A DNA stretch of 64,000 nt from Streptomyces sp. NBC_01707. Its GTDB lineage: Bacteria > Actinomycetota > Actinomycetes > Streptomycetales > Streptomycetaceae. Position numbers and translations under genes: made by a program. The first letter of the stretch is position 1. Each line of letters opens with the position of its first letter. Under the pieces are notes generated by a model. The model did not search any database. It saw nothing but the letters and a program-made list of their open reading frames with translations, and was not told the DNA's origin. Below are positions 19,385-31,100 of the stretch, in pieces. Location: NCBI RefSeq assembly GCF_041438805.1, contig NZ_CP109190.1, forward strand, positions 4,092,001 to 4,156,000. Reading direction: 5' to 3'.

Positions 19385-19756
19385 TCAGCCGGCGGCGGCG
19401 ATGTGGTCGGCCGAGGCGGCCGCCTTGAGCTCCACCTCGCGGCGCCTGCGGCGGGCGAGCACCACACGGCGCTCGGCAGCCGTGAGGCCGCCCCACACCC
19501 CGTACGGTTCGGGCTGCACCAAGGCGTGTTCCCGGCATTCGACCATCACCGGACAGCGCGCGCAGACCCGCTTCGCGGACTCCTCGCGGGACAGTCGGGC
19601 AGCAGTCGGCTCCTTCGACGGGGCGAAGAACAGCCCGGCTTCGTCCCGGCGGCACACCGCCTCCGAGTGCCAGGGGCCGGCCTGGTCCTCCCGAGCAGGA
19701 GTGCCCTGGGTGGGAACGGCGGCGACCTGCAGGGGCTGATGCGGCAGTTGCAGCAC
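19385..19756 (-). CDS. WhiB-like (Wbl) iron-sulfur transcription factor
   Basis: A 123-residue Wbl protein. Four cysteines bind a [4Fe-4S] cluster: Cys35, Cys65, Cys68 and Cys74 (CARCPVMVEC), matching the C-x29-C-x2-C-x5-C spacing. The GVWGG turn (EPYGVWGGLTAAERR) and a basic DNA-contacting tail (LARRRRREVEL) complete the family pattern. Position next to glpX suggests the orthologue of the S. coelicolor gene I remember as wblI, but I did not compare sequences. The GTG at 19756 has AGGAG seven bases upstream. Wbl proteins act as redox-tuned partners of principal sigma factor. Confidence 0.9.
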   Translation of the reverse strand: MLQLPHQPLQVAAVPTQGTPAREDQAGPWHSEAVCRRDEAGLFFAPSKEPTAARLSREESAKRVCARCPVMVECREHALVQPEPYGVWGGLTAAERRVVLARRRRREVELKAAASADHIAAAG

Positions 19757-19915
19757 GGTCTACTCCTGACGACGGCTTCGCGAGCGAGAGACGATGCAGC
19801 ACTCCCTACCCGCTGTGCGTGCGCCTATGCACTGAGTGGCACTGAGTTCCGGGTGACGGAATTGCGGTCGACCGGAATTTTGGCCGGATCCAGAGCCGCG
19901 CGGACCGACGCGGGT

Positions 19916-20590
19916 TCAGCGGCCGAGGTGTTTGCGCAGCTGGTTGTGGAGATCCGTAATGAGTTTTCCGCGCTTCGGCTTTGCCTCGACGTTCCCGAAG
20001 ACGGAATAGCCGTTGACGACGATCACCGGGGCTTCCGGGTCGGCGGATTCCAGTGTGACGACTTCGAAATTACCGAAGACGCCCGTGCCGCTGCCACGCA
20101 GCGAGATGTTCTCCGGAACCTTGATCTCGACACTGCCGAAGATGGAGGTCGCGTTGATGACGGTGAGCCTCTGGCTGAAAAGCGCCTCGGTCAGATCGAT
20201 CTCCACGCTGCCGAAGAGCGCGAAGGCGTTCGTACGGCCACCGACCCGCCAGCGGCCCTTGCGGGTGGAGCTGCTGAAGATCGCCACCAGATTGTCGGCC
20301 GGGCCCGCGGGGGCCTCGGGGCCGTACGCGTACGGCGTGGCGGACGACGGCCGGGTGGCACCCCCAGGGGTCGGCAGGTCCTGTACCAACGGCTCGAGTT
20401 CACCGACGGTCTTGGCACGGTAGACGGCGTCGACCCGTTCGGCGTGCTCCTCGGCGGTCAGCCGGCCCTCGGCCATGGCCTCCCGCAGGATGTCCGCGAT
20501 CCGGTCGCGGTCTGCGTCGGAGGCGCGGATGCCGGCGGGCGCGGGCGGCGCCGGGGCGGCAGGCTGCTGAGGGTGCTTTTCGAGGTCCAC
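19916..20590 (-). CDS. DUF1707 protein with LiaF-like C-terminus
   Basis: A 224-residue protein. Residues 18-72 are DUF1707 (IRASDADRDRIADILREAMA, GRLTAEEHAERVDAVY), a short helical domain common at actinobacterial N-termini. After a Pro/Ala linker come beta-strand repeats (VAIFSSSTRKGRW, NAFALFGSVEIDL, SIFGSVEIKVPEN, GVFGNFEVV, YSVFGNVEAKP). These match the beta-helix of LiaF-type cell-wall stress proteins. No transmembrane segment is present. The GTG at 20590 is the start. It is separated from the convergent-side wbl gene by about 160 bases. Confidence 0.82.
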   Translation of the reverse strand: MDLEKHPQQPAAPAPPAPAGIRASDADRDRIADILREAMAEGRLTAEEHAERVDAVYRAKTVGELEPLVQDLPTPGGATRPSSATPYAYGPEAPAGPADNLVAIFSSSTRKGRWRVGGRTNAFALFGSVEIDLTEALFSQRLTVINATSIFGSVEIKVPENISLRGSGTGVFGNFEVVTLESADPEAPVIVVNGYSVFGNVEAKPKRGKLITDLHNQLRKHLGR

Positions 20591-20817
20591 CGGCTCAGCG
20601 TACCCAAACGCGATAGATCGCGACTAGGGCCTGTCCGGTGGATCAGGGCCCGACATGGCGCGGGCGCACTGCGAGCTGATCGATGCGGGACGGTGAGTGC
20701 ATGCGCTGTTCGAACTGAGCCTTACCTCACAGGTTCGGCCCGCTTGCGGCGTTCTACCCTGATGGGTGCGCTGCCCAAGGGTGGTCAGCCGCTGTCGCCG
20801 AGTGAGGAATGGCCGTA

Positions 20818-22485
<1,668 letters not shown>

Positions 22486-22506
22486 CCACTTCGTGCGCAC
22501 CTGCCT

Positions 22507-22542
22507 GCGGGGGCGTTCCGGTTTCCGCCGGGGCGCCCCCGC
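22507..22542. terminator. Hairpin between fumarase and cluster regulator
   Basis: GCGGGGGCG and CGCCCCCGC flank an 18-base spacer between the convergent fumarase and LuxR-type genes. It marks the left border of the biosynthetic cluster. Confidence 0.7.
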
Positions 22543-22563
22543 GGTGCGTCCGTAGCGCTTCGC

Positions 22564-23550
22564 TCAGGGCTCCAACAGCCCCGACGTCGCGAGCAGATAG
22601 CCGAGTTGGGCGCGGCTGTTGCTGCCCAGTTGTTCCGATACCTTCCGCATGTGTTCGGCCACGCTGCGACGGCTCATGCCGAGCCGGCGGGCGATCGACG
22701 CGTCCGTCTCACCGCCAACGACCGCCAGCAGAATGGTGCGTTGAAGGTCGGACATGATGACGGAGGAGCGCAGCGGCGCGCCGTCGGGACGGATCGGGAC
22801 GGAGCGGGACCAGGCGTTGTCGAATTGCCGGACCACCATGCTGACCAGGGCCGGGTGCTGGACCCGCAGCGCCGTGTCCGGCTCGTCGGGGGCGGGCACG
22901 AACGCGATCTCCCGGTCGCAGACGATGAGCCGGTCGACGACTTCGGCGACCGTCCGGACCTCGGCTCCGGCCGACGTCACCTGCTCGATGTAGGAGAGCG
23001 TCGCCCGGTGCGAGCGGACGGTGTGCTGGTAGATCGTCCGCTGCCGCACTCCGCGCCGCAGCATCCGCAGATCGCGGGGCAACGCCTCGCCGAGGACGTG
23101 CGAGGGGCGGCCGCCGCCGGGCTGTGCGGTGAGCAGCTCCTCCTGGCAACTGCCCACGGCCGCGTCAAGTGCCTTGCTGATGACGGCCCTTCCGACGAGC
23201 CGGGTGAGAACGGGCTGTTCGAGCCGGTGGACTTCCGCGTACAGCTCCTCGAACGCGGCGAGACTGGCGCGGACCGCGCGAAGGTTGCGGCGCTGCCGGA
23301 CGATCGCCTCCTCGATGGGGCCGAGTGCGGCGAACGATGCCGTCTCCGGCGGCACGGGAATCAGCGAACCCGGTACGTCCCGGTCCGTCACCACCAATTG
23401 CAGGGCCCGTAGGCAGGCCGGCGCCCCGTCCTGTGGAAGGCTTCCCTCCATGAGCGCGCGCCGGTACGCCGCCAGGGCCGCCTCGCAGGGACGGTCGGGC
23501 GACGATTCGCGGCAATCACATGCCCGTGGGCCGGATTGATCGTCCTTCAC
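22564..23550 (-). CDS. LuxR-type HTH regulator of the PKS-NRPS cluster
   Basis: A 328-residue regulator with a C-terminal LuxR-family winged helix-turn-helix (ILLAVVGGETDASIARRLGM, then SRRSVAEHMRKVSEQLG). No receiver, PAS or ATP-binding module is recognisable upstream of it. The N-terminal 250 residues are helical with the look of TrmB/LuxR-like actinobacterial cluster regulators (EEAIVRQRRNLRAVRASLAA). It faces the exporter-PKS-NRPS operon across a 70-base gap holding a 25-bp dyad, so it is probably the pathway-specific regulator. The GTG at 23550 has no ribosome site; TAATCT eight bases upstream could be a -10, so the mRNA may be leaderless. Cysteines near the N-terminus (ACDCRESSPDRPC) are unusual. 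Confidence 0.8.
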   Translation of the reverse strand: MKDDQSGPRACDCRESSPDRPCEAALAAYRRALMEGSLPQDGAPACLRALQLVVTDRDVPGSLIPVPPETASFAALGPIEEAIVRQRRNLRAVRASLAAFEELYAEVHRLEQPVLTRLVGRAVISKALDAAVGSCQEELLTAQPGGGRPSHVLGEALPRDLRMLRRGVRQRTIYQHTVRSHRATLSYIEQVTSAGAEVRTVAEVVDRLIVCDREIAFVPAPDEPDTALRVQHPALVSMVVRQFDNAWSRSVPIRPDGAPLRSSVIMSDLQRTILLAVVGGETDASIARRLGMSRRSVAEHMRKVSEQLGSNSRAQLGYLLATSGLLEP

Positions 23551-23572
23551 AAGTATGCAGATTACATTTGTG
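23548..23572. promoter_or_regulatory. Divergent promoter with 25-bp imperfect palindrome
   Basis: CACAA and TTGTG frame a 25-bp dyad containing ATG..CAT symmetry. It touches the regulator start codon and covers an ATG at 23555 that could be mistaken for the exporter start. TACATT (23563) on the plus strand and TAATCT (23564-23559) on the minus strand are -10 candidates. This is the natural place for cluster control. Confidence 0.5.
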
Positions 23573-23620
23573 CAAACGGCTCGACATCGGGGGTCGTGGT
23601 TGCTCGACGAGTATGTCCGG

Positions 23621-25027
23621 GTGAAGCTCGGCATCGACCAGACCAACAGCCATTCCGACGACGGCCCGGACAGCGCGGCGCACGGCGAACGGCGTTATCG
23701 ATTCCTCGTCGCCGGATACGCCATCTCTTCGTACGGCACCTTCCTGAATATGGTGGCGCTCAATCTGTTCGTCTATGAGACGACGGGCCGGGCGATCGCC
23801 ATGGGGCTGTTCATGGCGGTGCGGCTGGGGTCCGGCTTTGTCGCCGGTCTGACGGCCGGCACGCTGCTCGCGCGTTTCACCGCCAAGACCGTGATGCTCT
23901 GGACGAATGTGGCTCAGGCGGCGGTGATGCTGCTGCTGGTCCTTGCGCCGGACGGGCTGCGCACGGGTGCGCTGATGGCCGTCTCGGTGGTGGTCGGGTC
24001 CTGCGGAACGCTCTTCATGGTGTCGCTGCGCAGTTCCATTCCCGAGATGGTGGGCGCCGACCGGCGCGGCTGGGCGAACTCCCTTTCCATCACCGGGCGT
24101 TCGCTGGCGATGGTGGCCGGCTTCGCATCGGCCGGCGTGGTCGTGTCGCTGGTCGGCTACACCGCCGCCTTCGTGGTGGACATGGCCACCTTTGTGATCT
24201 GCGCCGTGACGGTGGCACTGCTGCCGATCGCGGGCGGAGGCAGAGGGAAGAGCGCCCGGCCGGATTCGGAGGGGAATTCCGGCGGGCGCACCGAACAGGG
24301 TGCGGCGGCCGCGGAGAAGGCGGGGCGGCGGCGGATGCCCGTCGCGTTCGTCGCGCTGGCCGCCGCGCCCGGTCTCGGCCTGATGGTGGCGCTGCGTGGG
24401 GTGGACGCGTTCGGCTCGTCGTCCCACAACGCGGCGCTGCCGGTCTACTCCGCCGGGCTCGACGCCTCGCGCCCGGCCGTGTTCGTCAGCGCCTTCTGGT
24501 GCCTGTGGGCGCTGGGGAACGTCGTCGCACAACAGGTGATCCAGCGGTACGCGAAGCGCACCGGCCGATCGGTGGGTGCGCTGGGCTTCGGTTACGGCAC
24601 GATCGTGATGTCCGGGGCGTTCATCCTCGCGTTCGCGGGGTTCCCGTTGGTGGCGACGGGGGTGATCGCACTGGTCGCGGGAGCGGCCGACGGGCTCACG
24701 GAGGTCTCGTACACCTCGCATCTGCAGACGCTCTCCACCGACCTGCGCGGGCATGCGTTCGGGCTCTCCGCGACGTTCGAGAATCTTGGCTTCGGCGTCG
24801 GAATGATCCTTGTCGCGGCGGCACTCGACCGCTACAGCCCGCTGACGGTCGTCGGTTGGTCCCATGGCGCTGCGATGGTGGTCGCGGTGGCGTTCCTGCT
24901 CCGGGTTGCGGGGCTGCGGAGGGGAGAGAGTCGCGGTGGTGGAGACGGCGAGGGAGCGGGATCAGGAGCGGGGGAACGAGAACCGCATCGCGGTGATCGG
25001 GATGGCGCTGAGGTTCCCGGGAGCTGA
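23621..25027 (+). CDS. MFS exporter of the cluster
   Basis: A 468-residue major facilitator protein with about 12 hydrophobic segments and a charged central loop (RGKSARPDSEGNSGGRTEQG). It is similar in style to MFS exporters found in biosynthetic clusters (FLVAGYAISSYGTFLNMVAL; MFMVSLRSSIPEMVGADRRG). It likely exports the cluster product and may give self-protection. The start is uncertain: GTG 23621 is used, TTG 23600 has GGGGG upstream, and ATG 23555 lies inside the operator dyad. The last 30 residues (glycine-rich) overlap the PKS gene by 92 bases and have no helix character, so they are probably a by-product of the overlap. Confidence 0.82.
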   Translation: MKLGIDQTNSHSDDGPDSAAHGERRYRFLVAGYAISSYGTFLNMVALNLFVYETTGRAIAMGLFMAVRLGSGFVAGLTAGTLLARFTAKTVMLWTNVAQAAVMLLLVLAPDGLRTGALMAVSVVVGSCGTLFMVSLRSSIPEMVGADRRGWANSLSITGRSLAMVAGFASAGVVVSLVGYTAAFVVDMATFVICAVTVALLPIAGGGRGKSARPDSEGNSGGRTEQGAAAAEKAGRRRMPVAFVALAAAPGLGLMVALRGVDAFGSSSHNAALPVYSAGLDASRPAVFVSAFWCLWALGNVVAQQVIQRYAKRTGRSVGALGFGYGTIVMSGAFILAFAGFPLVATGVIALVAGAADGLTEVSYTSHLQTLSTDLRGHAFGLSATFENLGFGVGMILVAAALDRYSPLTVVGWSHGAAMVVAVAFLLRVAGLRRGESRGGGDGEGAGSGAGEREPHRGDRDGAEVPGS

Positions 25028-28000
25028 CACCCCCGAGCGGTACTGGCGCGACATCCGGGCCGGCGTCTCGCACGTACGCCGTTTCACCCAGGCCGAGTTC
25101 GCCGCCGCGGGGATACCGGAGTCGGAGTACCGGGCGGAGGGGTTCATCGGGGCGGCGGCGCTGCTGGACGGCGACGGGCACGGCGGCATCGACGGGTTCG
25201 ACGCCGGTTTCTTCGGGATGAGCGGGCGCGAGGCGGCCCTCACCGATCCGCAGCAGCGGCTCTTCCTGGAGTGCTGCTTCCACGCCTTGGAGGACGGTGG
25301 CTACGCCGGTCACGACGAGTCGTCACGGATCGGGGTGTACGGGAGCGCCGGTTACCGCCTCTACTCCCTGCACAGCTATCTCGCCGAGAACCTGGCCCCG
25401 GAGGCACGGTCCGGCGACTGGATGACCGTCAAACAGGTCCAGGTCGGCAACTACCCGGACTTCACCGCCAATCGGGCCGCGTTCCGGCTCGGTCTGACCG
25501 GTCCCGCGATCAATGTGGCGACGGCGTGTTCCAGTTCGCTGGTCTCCGTGCATCTGGCCTGTCAGGCGCTGCGCGCCGGTGACGCCGATCTGATGCTGGT
25601 CGGCTCGGCGGCGCTGCATCTGCCGCAGGTGACGGGGCACCGTCATGTGAAGGGTTCCACGCTCTCCCGGACCGGTGCCGTGCGGGCCTTCGACGCGGGT
25701 GCGGACGGTACGGTCGGCGGCAACGGTGTCGCCGCCGTCCTGCTGAAGCCGCTGGACCGGGCGCTCGCCGACGGAGACACCGTGCACGCCGTGATCCTGG
25801 GCTCGTCGGTCACCAACGACGGTGCGGCGAAGGCCGGTTTCGCCGCACCGGGTGTCGCCGGGCAGCGGGACGCCGTGCTGGGCGCGCTGCGGTCCGCCGG
25901 GGTCCCGGCGGAATCGCTGGGTTACATGGAGGCGCACGGCACGGGGACGTTCAAGGGCGACCCGATCGAGTTCGCCGCCCTCACGGAGGCGTTCCGCCGC
26001 CACACCGACCGGACCGGGTTCTGCGCGCTGGGCTCCACCAAACCTGCCATCGGACACCTCGACAGTGCGGCGGGGCTGGCCGGGCTGATCAAGGCGATCC
26101 TGGTCCTGCGGCACGGGATCGTCCCGCCGCTGGTGAACTTCCGGGCGCCGAATCCGGCGCTCGCCGTCGAGTCGAGCCCGTTTGTCCTACCGGCGAGGGA
26201 GGCGGCGTGGCCGGTGCCCGGGGAGGTGCGGCGAGCCGGGGTGCACTCCATCGGGATGGGCGGTACCAATGCGCACGTGATTGTGGAGCAGGCGCCCGTG
26301 GTGCGGGAGAAGGAGCCCGGGCGGACACCGGGGCGGGAGCGGAAGTTTTCCTCGGGGACGCTGCCCCTGCTGCCGCTGTCCGGCGCGAGCCGCGAAGCGC
26401 TGGTGGCGTACGCCGGCGCGTTCCGCGAGCGGCTGATGCGCGGGACCGGGGCGAAGCCCGCCGATCTGCTGGTCACGGCAGCGCTGGGACGACGTCACTT
26501 GCGCCACCGGCTGGTCGTGACGTCCGAGGATCCGGTGGCGGGGCTGGACGCGTTCCTGGCGGGGGCGGACCCGGGCGGTGTGTACGACACGGGGGTCGTC
26601 GAACAGGAGCCGGAGCGGCCCGTCTTCCTCTTCAGCGGGCAGGGCGGCGGACATCCGGGCATGGGCGCGGAGCCTGCCGCCCGCTTCCCCGTCGTGGCCG
26701 AGGTACTCGCCTCCTGCGCCCGCGTCTACGAGGAGGAGACGGGCAACGGCGACTTCCTCGACCGGGTCGTGCACGGCCACGGCCCGGCCGCCTGGACCAC
26801 CGGCTTCGCGCAGCCCGCTCTCTTCGCCCTCCAGATCGCCCAGGCCCGCCTCTGGCAGCAGTTGGGCGTCACACCCTCGCTGGTCGCCGGGCACAGCGTC
26901 GGCGAGTACGCGGCGCTCTGCGTGGCCGGGGCGCTGAGCATGGAGGACGGGATGCGGCTGCTGTGCCGGCGCGGGCGGCTGATGCAGGAGCGGTCGGCGG
27001 CCGGTGCGATGCTCGCGGCGTTCGTACCGCAAGCGCGGGTACGGGAGTTGCAGGCTGCCGTCGAGGGGCTGGAGCTCGCCGTGGTCAACGGGCCGGTCCA
27101 CCATGTCGTCGCCGGGCCCCCGGAGGCGGTCGAGGCCGCGCGCGCTCTGCTGGCAGCGGGCGGAGAGGCGTACGAGCCGCTGGCCGTGGACCGGGCCTTT
27201 CACACCGCCCTGCTCGATCCGGTCCTCGACGAGCTGCGGACCGCCGTGGAGAAGACACCGCTGCTCCCGCTGCGCACGCCGTTCGTCAGCGGGCTCGACG
27301 GGGCGGTGCGGCATCCGGGGTGGCGGCCCGACGCCGACCATCTGGTCCGGCAGGCACGGCGGACCGCCGACTTCCACGCGGTGCTGCGGGCCATCGGGTC
27401 CATGGGATCCGCTCGACCCACCGGCGCGGTCCTCCTCGAACTCGGCCCCTCCGCCGTACTGACCGGGATGGCGCGCCGGGTGCTGCCGGGTGCGGCCCCC
27501 GTACCGACGTCGGCGTTCCGGCACGCGGTGGCCCGGCTGCACTGCGCGGGGGTGGCCGTCGACTGGGCGGCGTTGCTCGCGGGATGCGGCGGCCGGCGGG
27601 TGCCGCTGCCGACGTATCCGTTCCAGCGTCGGTCCCACTGGGTCGGTCCGCCACCGGTCCCGACCACTTCGTACGTACCCGAGCGCACAACGGAGGATGG
27701 CATGACCGAACAGGCCGTACTGGAACGGGTCTTGGCGCTGACCGCCGGCCATCTGGGCTACCGGCCGTCGGAGGTCGGTGCGGACAGGACGTATGTCGGA
27801 CTGGGCGCCGACTCGCTCCAGCTGATCGGCATGGTCCGGCAGTTGGAGGCGGAGTTCGGTACGGAGATCGCGATACGGGAGATACTGGAGGAGGCGGGCA
27901 CCCCCCGGCTCACGGCTCGCCTGATAGTGACGCGCACGGCTCCGAAGCCGCAGGTGGAGGACGAGCCGGAGCCGGTCTACGCGACGCGCGCCGAGGTCGA

Positions 28001-28124
28001 GGAACTGACCCGTCAGGTGACCCAGCTGGCCCGCAACCAGGCCGCGATGCTCACCCAGCTCTCGGATGCCGTGGCCCTGCTGACCGGCATCTCCGCCGCC
28101 GCCCCCGAGGGGGACCGCCGATGA
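24936..28124 (+). CDS. Type I polyketide synthase module KS-AT-ACP
   Basis: A 1062-residue single module that adds one two-carbon unit to an acyl starter and leaves a beta-keto thioester, since no KR, DH or ER is present. KS (about 17-435): active-site Cys198 in NVATACSSSLVSVH, catalytic His in EAHGTGTFKGDP and STKPAIGHLDSAAG. AT (about 555-850): nucleophile Ser654 in GHSVGEYAA, with AFHT in the specificity loop, favouring malonyl-CoA. ACP: phosphopantetheine Ser960 in GLGADSLQLIG. The C-terminus is a coiled coil (EVEELTRQVTQLARNQAAML) suited to docking on the next protein. There is no loading domain, so the KS must accept an acyl group from elsewhere. The GTG at 24936 follows GGAGGGGAGAG. 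The stop overlaps the next ATG (ATGA). Confidence 0.94.
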   Translation: MVETARERDQERGNENRIAVIGMALRFPGADTPERYWRDIRAGVSHVRRFTQAEFAAAGIPESEYRAEGFIGAAALLDGDGHGGIDGFDAGFFGMSGREAALTDPQQRLFLECCFHALEDGGYAGHDESSRIGVYGSAGYRLYSLHSYLAENLAPEARSGDWMTVKQVQVGNYPDFTANRAAFRLGLTGPAINVATACSSSLVSVHLACQALRAGDADLMLVGSAALHLPQVTGHRHVKGSTLSRTGAVRAFDAGADGTVGGNGVAAVLLKPLDRALADGDTVHAVILGSSVTNDGAAKAGFAAPGVAGQRDAVLGALRSAGVPAESLGYMEAHGTGTFKGDPIEFAALTEAFRRHTDRTGFCALGSTKPAIGHLDSAAGLAGLIKAILVLRHGIVPPLVNFRAPNPALAVESSPFVLPAREAAWPVPGEVRRAGVHSIGMGGTNAHVIVEQAPVVREKEPGRTPGRERKFSSGTLPLLPLSGASREALVAYAGAFRERLMRGTGAKPADLLVTAALGRRHLRHRLVVTSEDPVAGLDAFLAGADPGGVYDTGVVEQEPERPVFLFSGQGGGHPGMGAEPAARFPVVAEVLASCARVYEEETGNGDFLDRVVHGHGPAAWTTGFAQPALFALQIAQARLWQQLGVTPSLVAGHSVGEYAALCVAGALSMEDGMRLLCRRGRLMQERSAAGAMLAAFVPQARVRELQAAVEGLELAVVNGPVHHVVAGPPEAVEAARALLAAGGEAYEPLAVDRAFHTALLDPVLDELRTAVEKTPLLPLRTPFVSGLDGAVRHPGWRPDADHLVRQARRTADFHAVLRAIGSMGSARPTGAVLLELGPSAVLTGMARRVLPGAAPVPTSAFRHAVARLHCAGVAVDWAALLAGCGGRRVPLPTYPFQRRSHWVGPPPVPTTSYVPERTTEDGMTEQAVLERVLALTAGHLGYRPSEVGADRTYVGLGADSLQLIGMVRQLEAEFGTEIAIREILEEAGTPRLTARLIVTRTAPKPQVEDEPEPVYATRAEVEELTRQVTQLARNQAAMLTQLSDAVALLTGISAAAPEGDRR

Positions 28125-31100
28125 ACCAGGCGGACGGTGCCGCCGTCGAGGTGGCCCGCGCGGCGGAGCTCTCGCGACGCCTGACCGAACAGCTCGCAGC
28201 CGCTGCTGCCTCCTCCCCGCCCCGCTCCCCCTCCACCGCCGCCGCACAGCACGGCCCCCGCCTCGTCGTGGACCCCGCGGCCGGCATGGCCGGGACGGAC
28301 GCCGACCCCGCACAGCGCGCGCACACCGCCTCCCTCGTCCGGCGGTTCACCGAGCGCACCCGCACCTCGAAGGAACTGGCACAGCGGCATCGGCCGGTGC
28401 TCGCCGACAGCCGGGCCGTCGTCGGGTTCCGCCAGGCCACCAAAGAGATGCTGTACCCGATCGCCGCCCGGTCCGCGCACGGGTCACGGCTCACCGATGT
28501 CGACGGCAACGACTACACCGACATCACCATGGGCTTCGGCTCCCTGCTCTTCGGGCACGAGCCGGAGTTCGTCACCGATGCCGTGCAGCGCCATCTCTCG
28601 CAGGGCCTCCGGTTCGGTCCCCGCTCCTCCGACACCGGTGAAGTGGCCGCACTACTGGCCGAGTTGACGGGGATGGAGCGGGTGGCGTTCGCGAGCTCCG
28701 GTACGGAGGCGAACTCGGCGGCGGTCCGGCTGGCCCGGGCCGCGACCGGGCGCGACAAGGTCGTCATGTTCCGCGGCTCGTACCACGGGCACATCGACTC
28801 CGTGCTCGGCCGCCCCGGTGGTCCGGGCGGCCCCGGCGCCGTACCCGTCTCACGCGGCATCCCCGCGAGCGCCGTCGCCGAGCTGATCGTGCTGGAGTAC
28901 GGCAGCCAGGACTCCCTCGACACCATCGACGCGCTCGGTGACACCGTGGCGGCCGTCCTCGTCGAGCCCGTCCAGTGCCGCAACCCCGCACTCCGCCCGG
29001 CCGACTTCCTGCGGTCGCTGCGCGACCTGACCGCCCGCCGCGGCATCGTGCTCCTCTTCGACGAGATGCTGACCGGTCTGCGCCCGCACCCGCGTGGCGC
29101 CCAGCACCACTTCGGCGTCGTCCCCGACCTGGCCACCTATGGCAAGGCACTCGGCAGCGGCTTCCCGATCGGCGCGATCGCGGGCCGCGCCGACATCCTC
29201 GACGGCGTCGACGGCGGTCCCTGGCAGTACGGGGACGACAGCGGACCCCCGCACGAGACCACCTTCTTCGGCGGTACGTACGTGCAGCACCCGCTGTCGA
29301 TGGCCGCGGCGCGGGCGGTGCTCACGCACCTCGAGGAGGAGGGCCCCGCTCTCCAGGAGCAGCTGAACGCCCGGACCGACGCGCTCGCCGACCGCCTCAA
29401 CCGCTTCTTCCGGGACGAGGAGTTCCCGCTCGAACTGGCCCACTTCGGCTCGATGTTCCGGTTCACCCACCGCGCCGACATGGAGCTGCTCTACCACCAC
29501 CTCCTGCTGCGCGGCCTGTACGTCTGGGAGTGGCGCAGCTTCTATCTCTCCACCGCGCACACCGACGACGACGTGGCGGCGATCGCCGCCGCCGTGGAGG
29601 GTTCACTGCGCGAACTGCGCGACGGCGGCTTCTTCCCGTCGGCGAAGCGGCCCGTCCGGCCGCTGCCCGCACCGCGCACCCGCCCTGCCCCCGACCTCGG
29701 CGTCTACTTCTTCGGTGACCACCCCGAGACCGCGGACACGGCCAAGGCCTACGACAGCGTCATCGAGACGGCCCGCTTCGCCGACGAGCGCGGCTTCAGC
29801 TCCGTCTGGCTGCCCGAACGGCACTTCCACTCCTTCGGCGGCCTCTTCCCCAACCCGGCGGTACTCGCCGCCGTCCTCGCCCGTGAGACCGAACGGATCA
29901 GGATCAACGCGGGCTCGGTCGTCCTGCCGCTGCACGACCCGATCCGGGTCGCCGAGGAGTGGTCGGTCGTCGACAACCTGTCCGGCGGGCGGGTAGGCAT
30001 CGGCTGCGCCACCGGCTGGCACGCGCAGGACTTCGCCCTGCACCCGGACCGGTTCGAGGACCGCCGGGAGATCGCCTTCTCCCATCTCGACGACGTCCGC
30101 CGGCTGTGGGCCGGCGAGTCCGTCGCGCGTCGGACGGGCGAGGGCGCCGAGACCGGCGTACGCATCCATCCACGTCCGGTGCAGGCCGAGCCTCCGATGT
30201 TCCTCGCCACCTCCGGGCAGCGTTCCTCGTACGGGGAGGCGGCCCGGCGCGGGCTGGGGATCGTCACCAACCTCATGAGCCAGACCGTGGCCGAACTGGC
30301 CGCGAACATCGACCACTACCGGCAGGTGCGCGCCGACTCCGGACTCGATCCGGACGGCGGCCGGGTGACCGTCCTGGTCCACACCTACCTCGGTACGGAT
30401 CACGCCGCCGCGCGGGCCGAGGCGCTGGAGCCGATGAGCCGCTATCTGCGCTCGTCGCTGCTGATGAGGTCGGCCGCCACCGCGCTGGGCCGCAGCCCCG
30501 AGGACGTCGCGACGGCGAGCGAGGACGACCTGGACTATCTCTTCCGCCGGGCGTACGACCGGTACTGCGACCAGCGGGCCCTGATCGGTACCCCGGAGAG
30601 CTGTGCCCCGTTCGTCGACGCCCTGCACAGGGCCGGGGCCGACGAGATCGCCGCGCTCGTCGACTTCGGGCTGCCCGAGGAGCGGATGCGGGCGGGGCTG
30701 GAACAGCTGGATCTGCTGCGGCGCCGCACCCGGGAGCGGAGGACGCCGGAGGCGCAGGGACTGCACGAGGCCCGGGGGCCGCAGAAGGCCCAGGGGCCGC
30801 GGGAGGCGCAGGGTCCGCGGGAGGCGCAGGACATCACCGCGCCCGCCACCTCCGCGCAGCGGCGGCTGTGGCTCGCGGCCCGGCTGCTCGGCAACTCCGC
30901 CGCGTACAACGAGACGCAGGCGGTCCGCCTGCGCGGCCGGCTCGACGAGTCCGCCCTCCGTGCCGCCCTGGACGGGCTGGTGGCCCGCCATGCCGGGCTA
31001 CGGACCGTGTTCCGGGCCGGCAGCGGCGACGCGACCGTGGTCCAGGTCGTCCGGCCCGGGCTGCGCATCCCGCTCCTGGTGACGGACGCCCGGGGGCAGT

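Noticed and set aside
26207..28120. Upstream in-frame extension of the AMT-MOx protein through the PKS gene
   Set aside because: The frame is open by GC bias only; it encodes Arg/Gly-rich noise, while the ATG at 28121 overlaps the PKS stop in the usual ATGA way.
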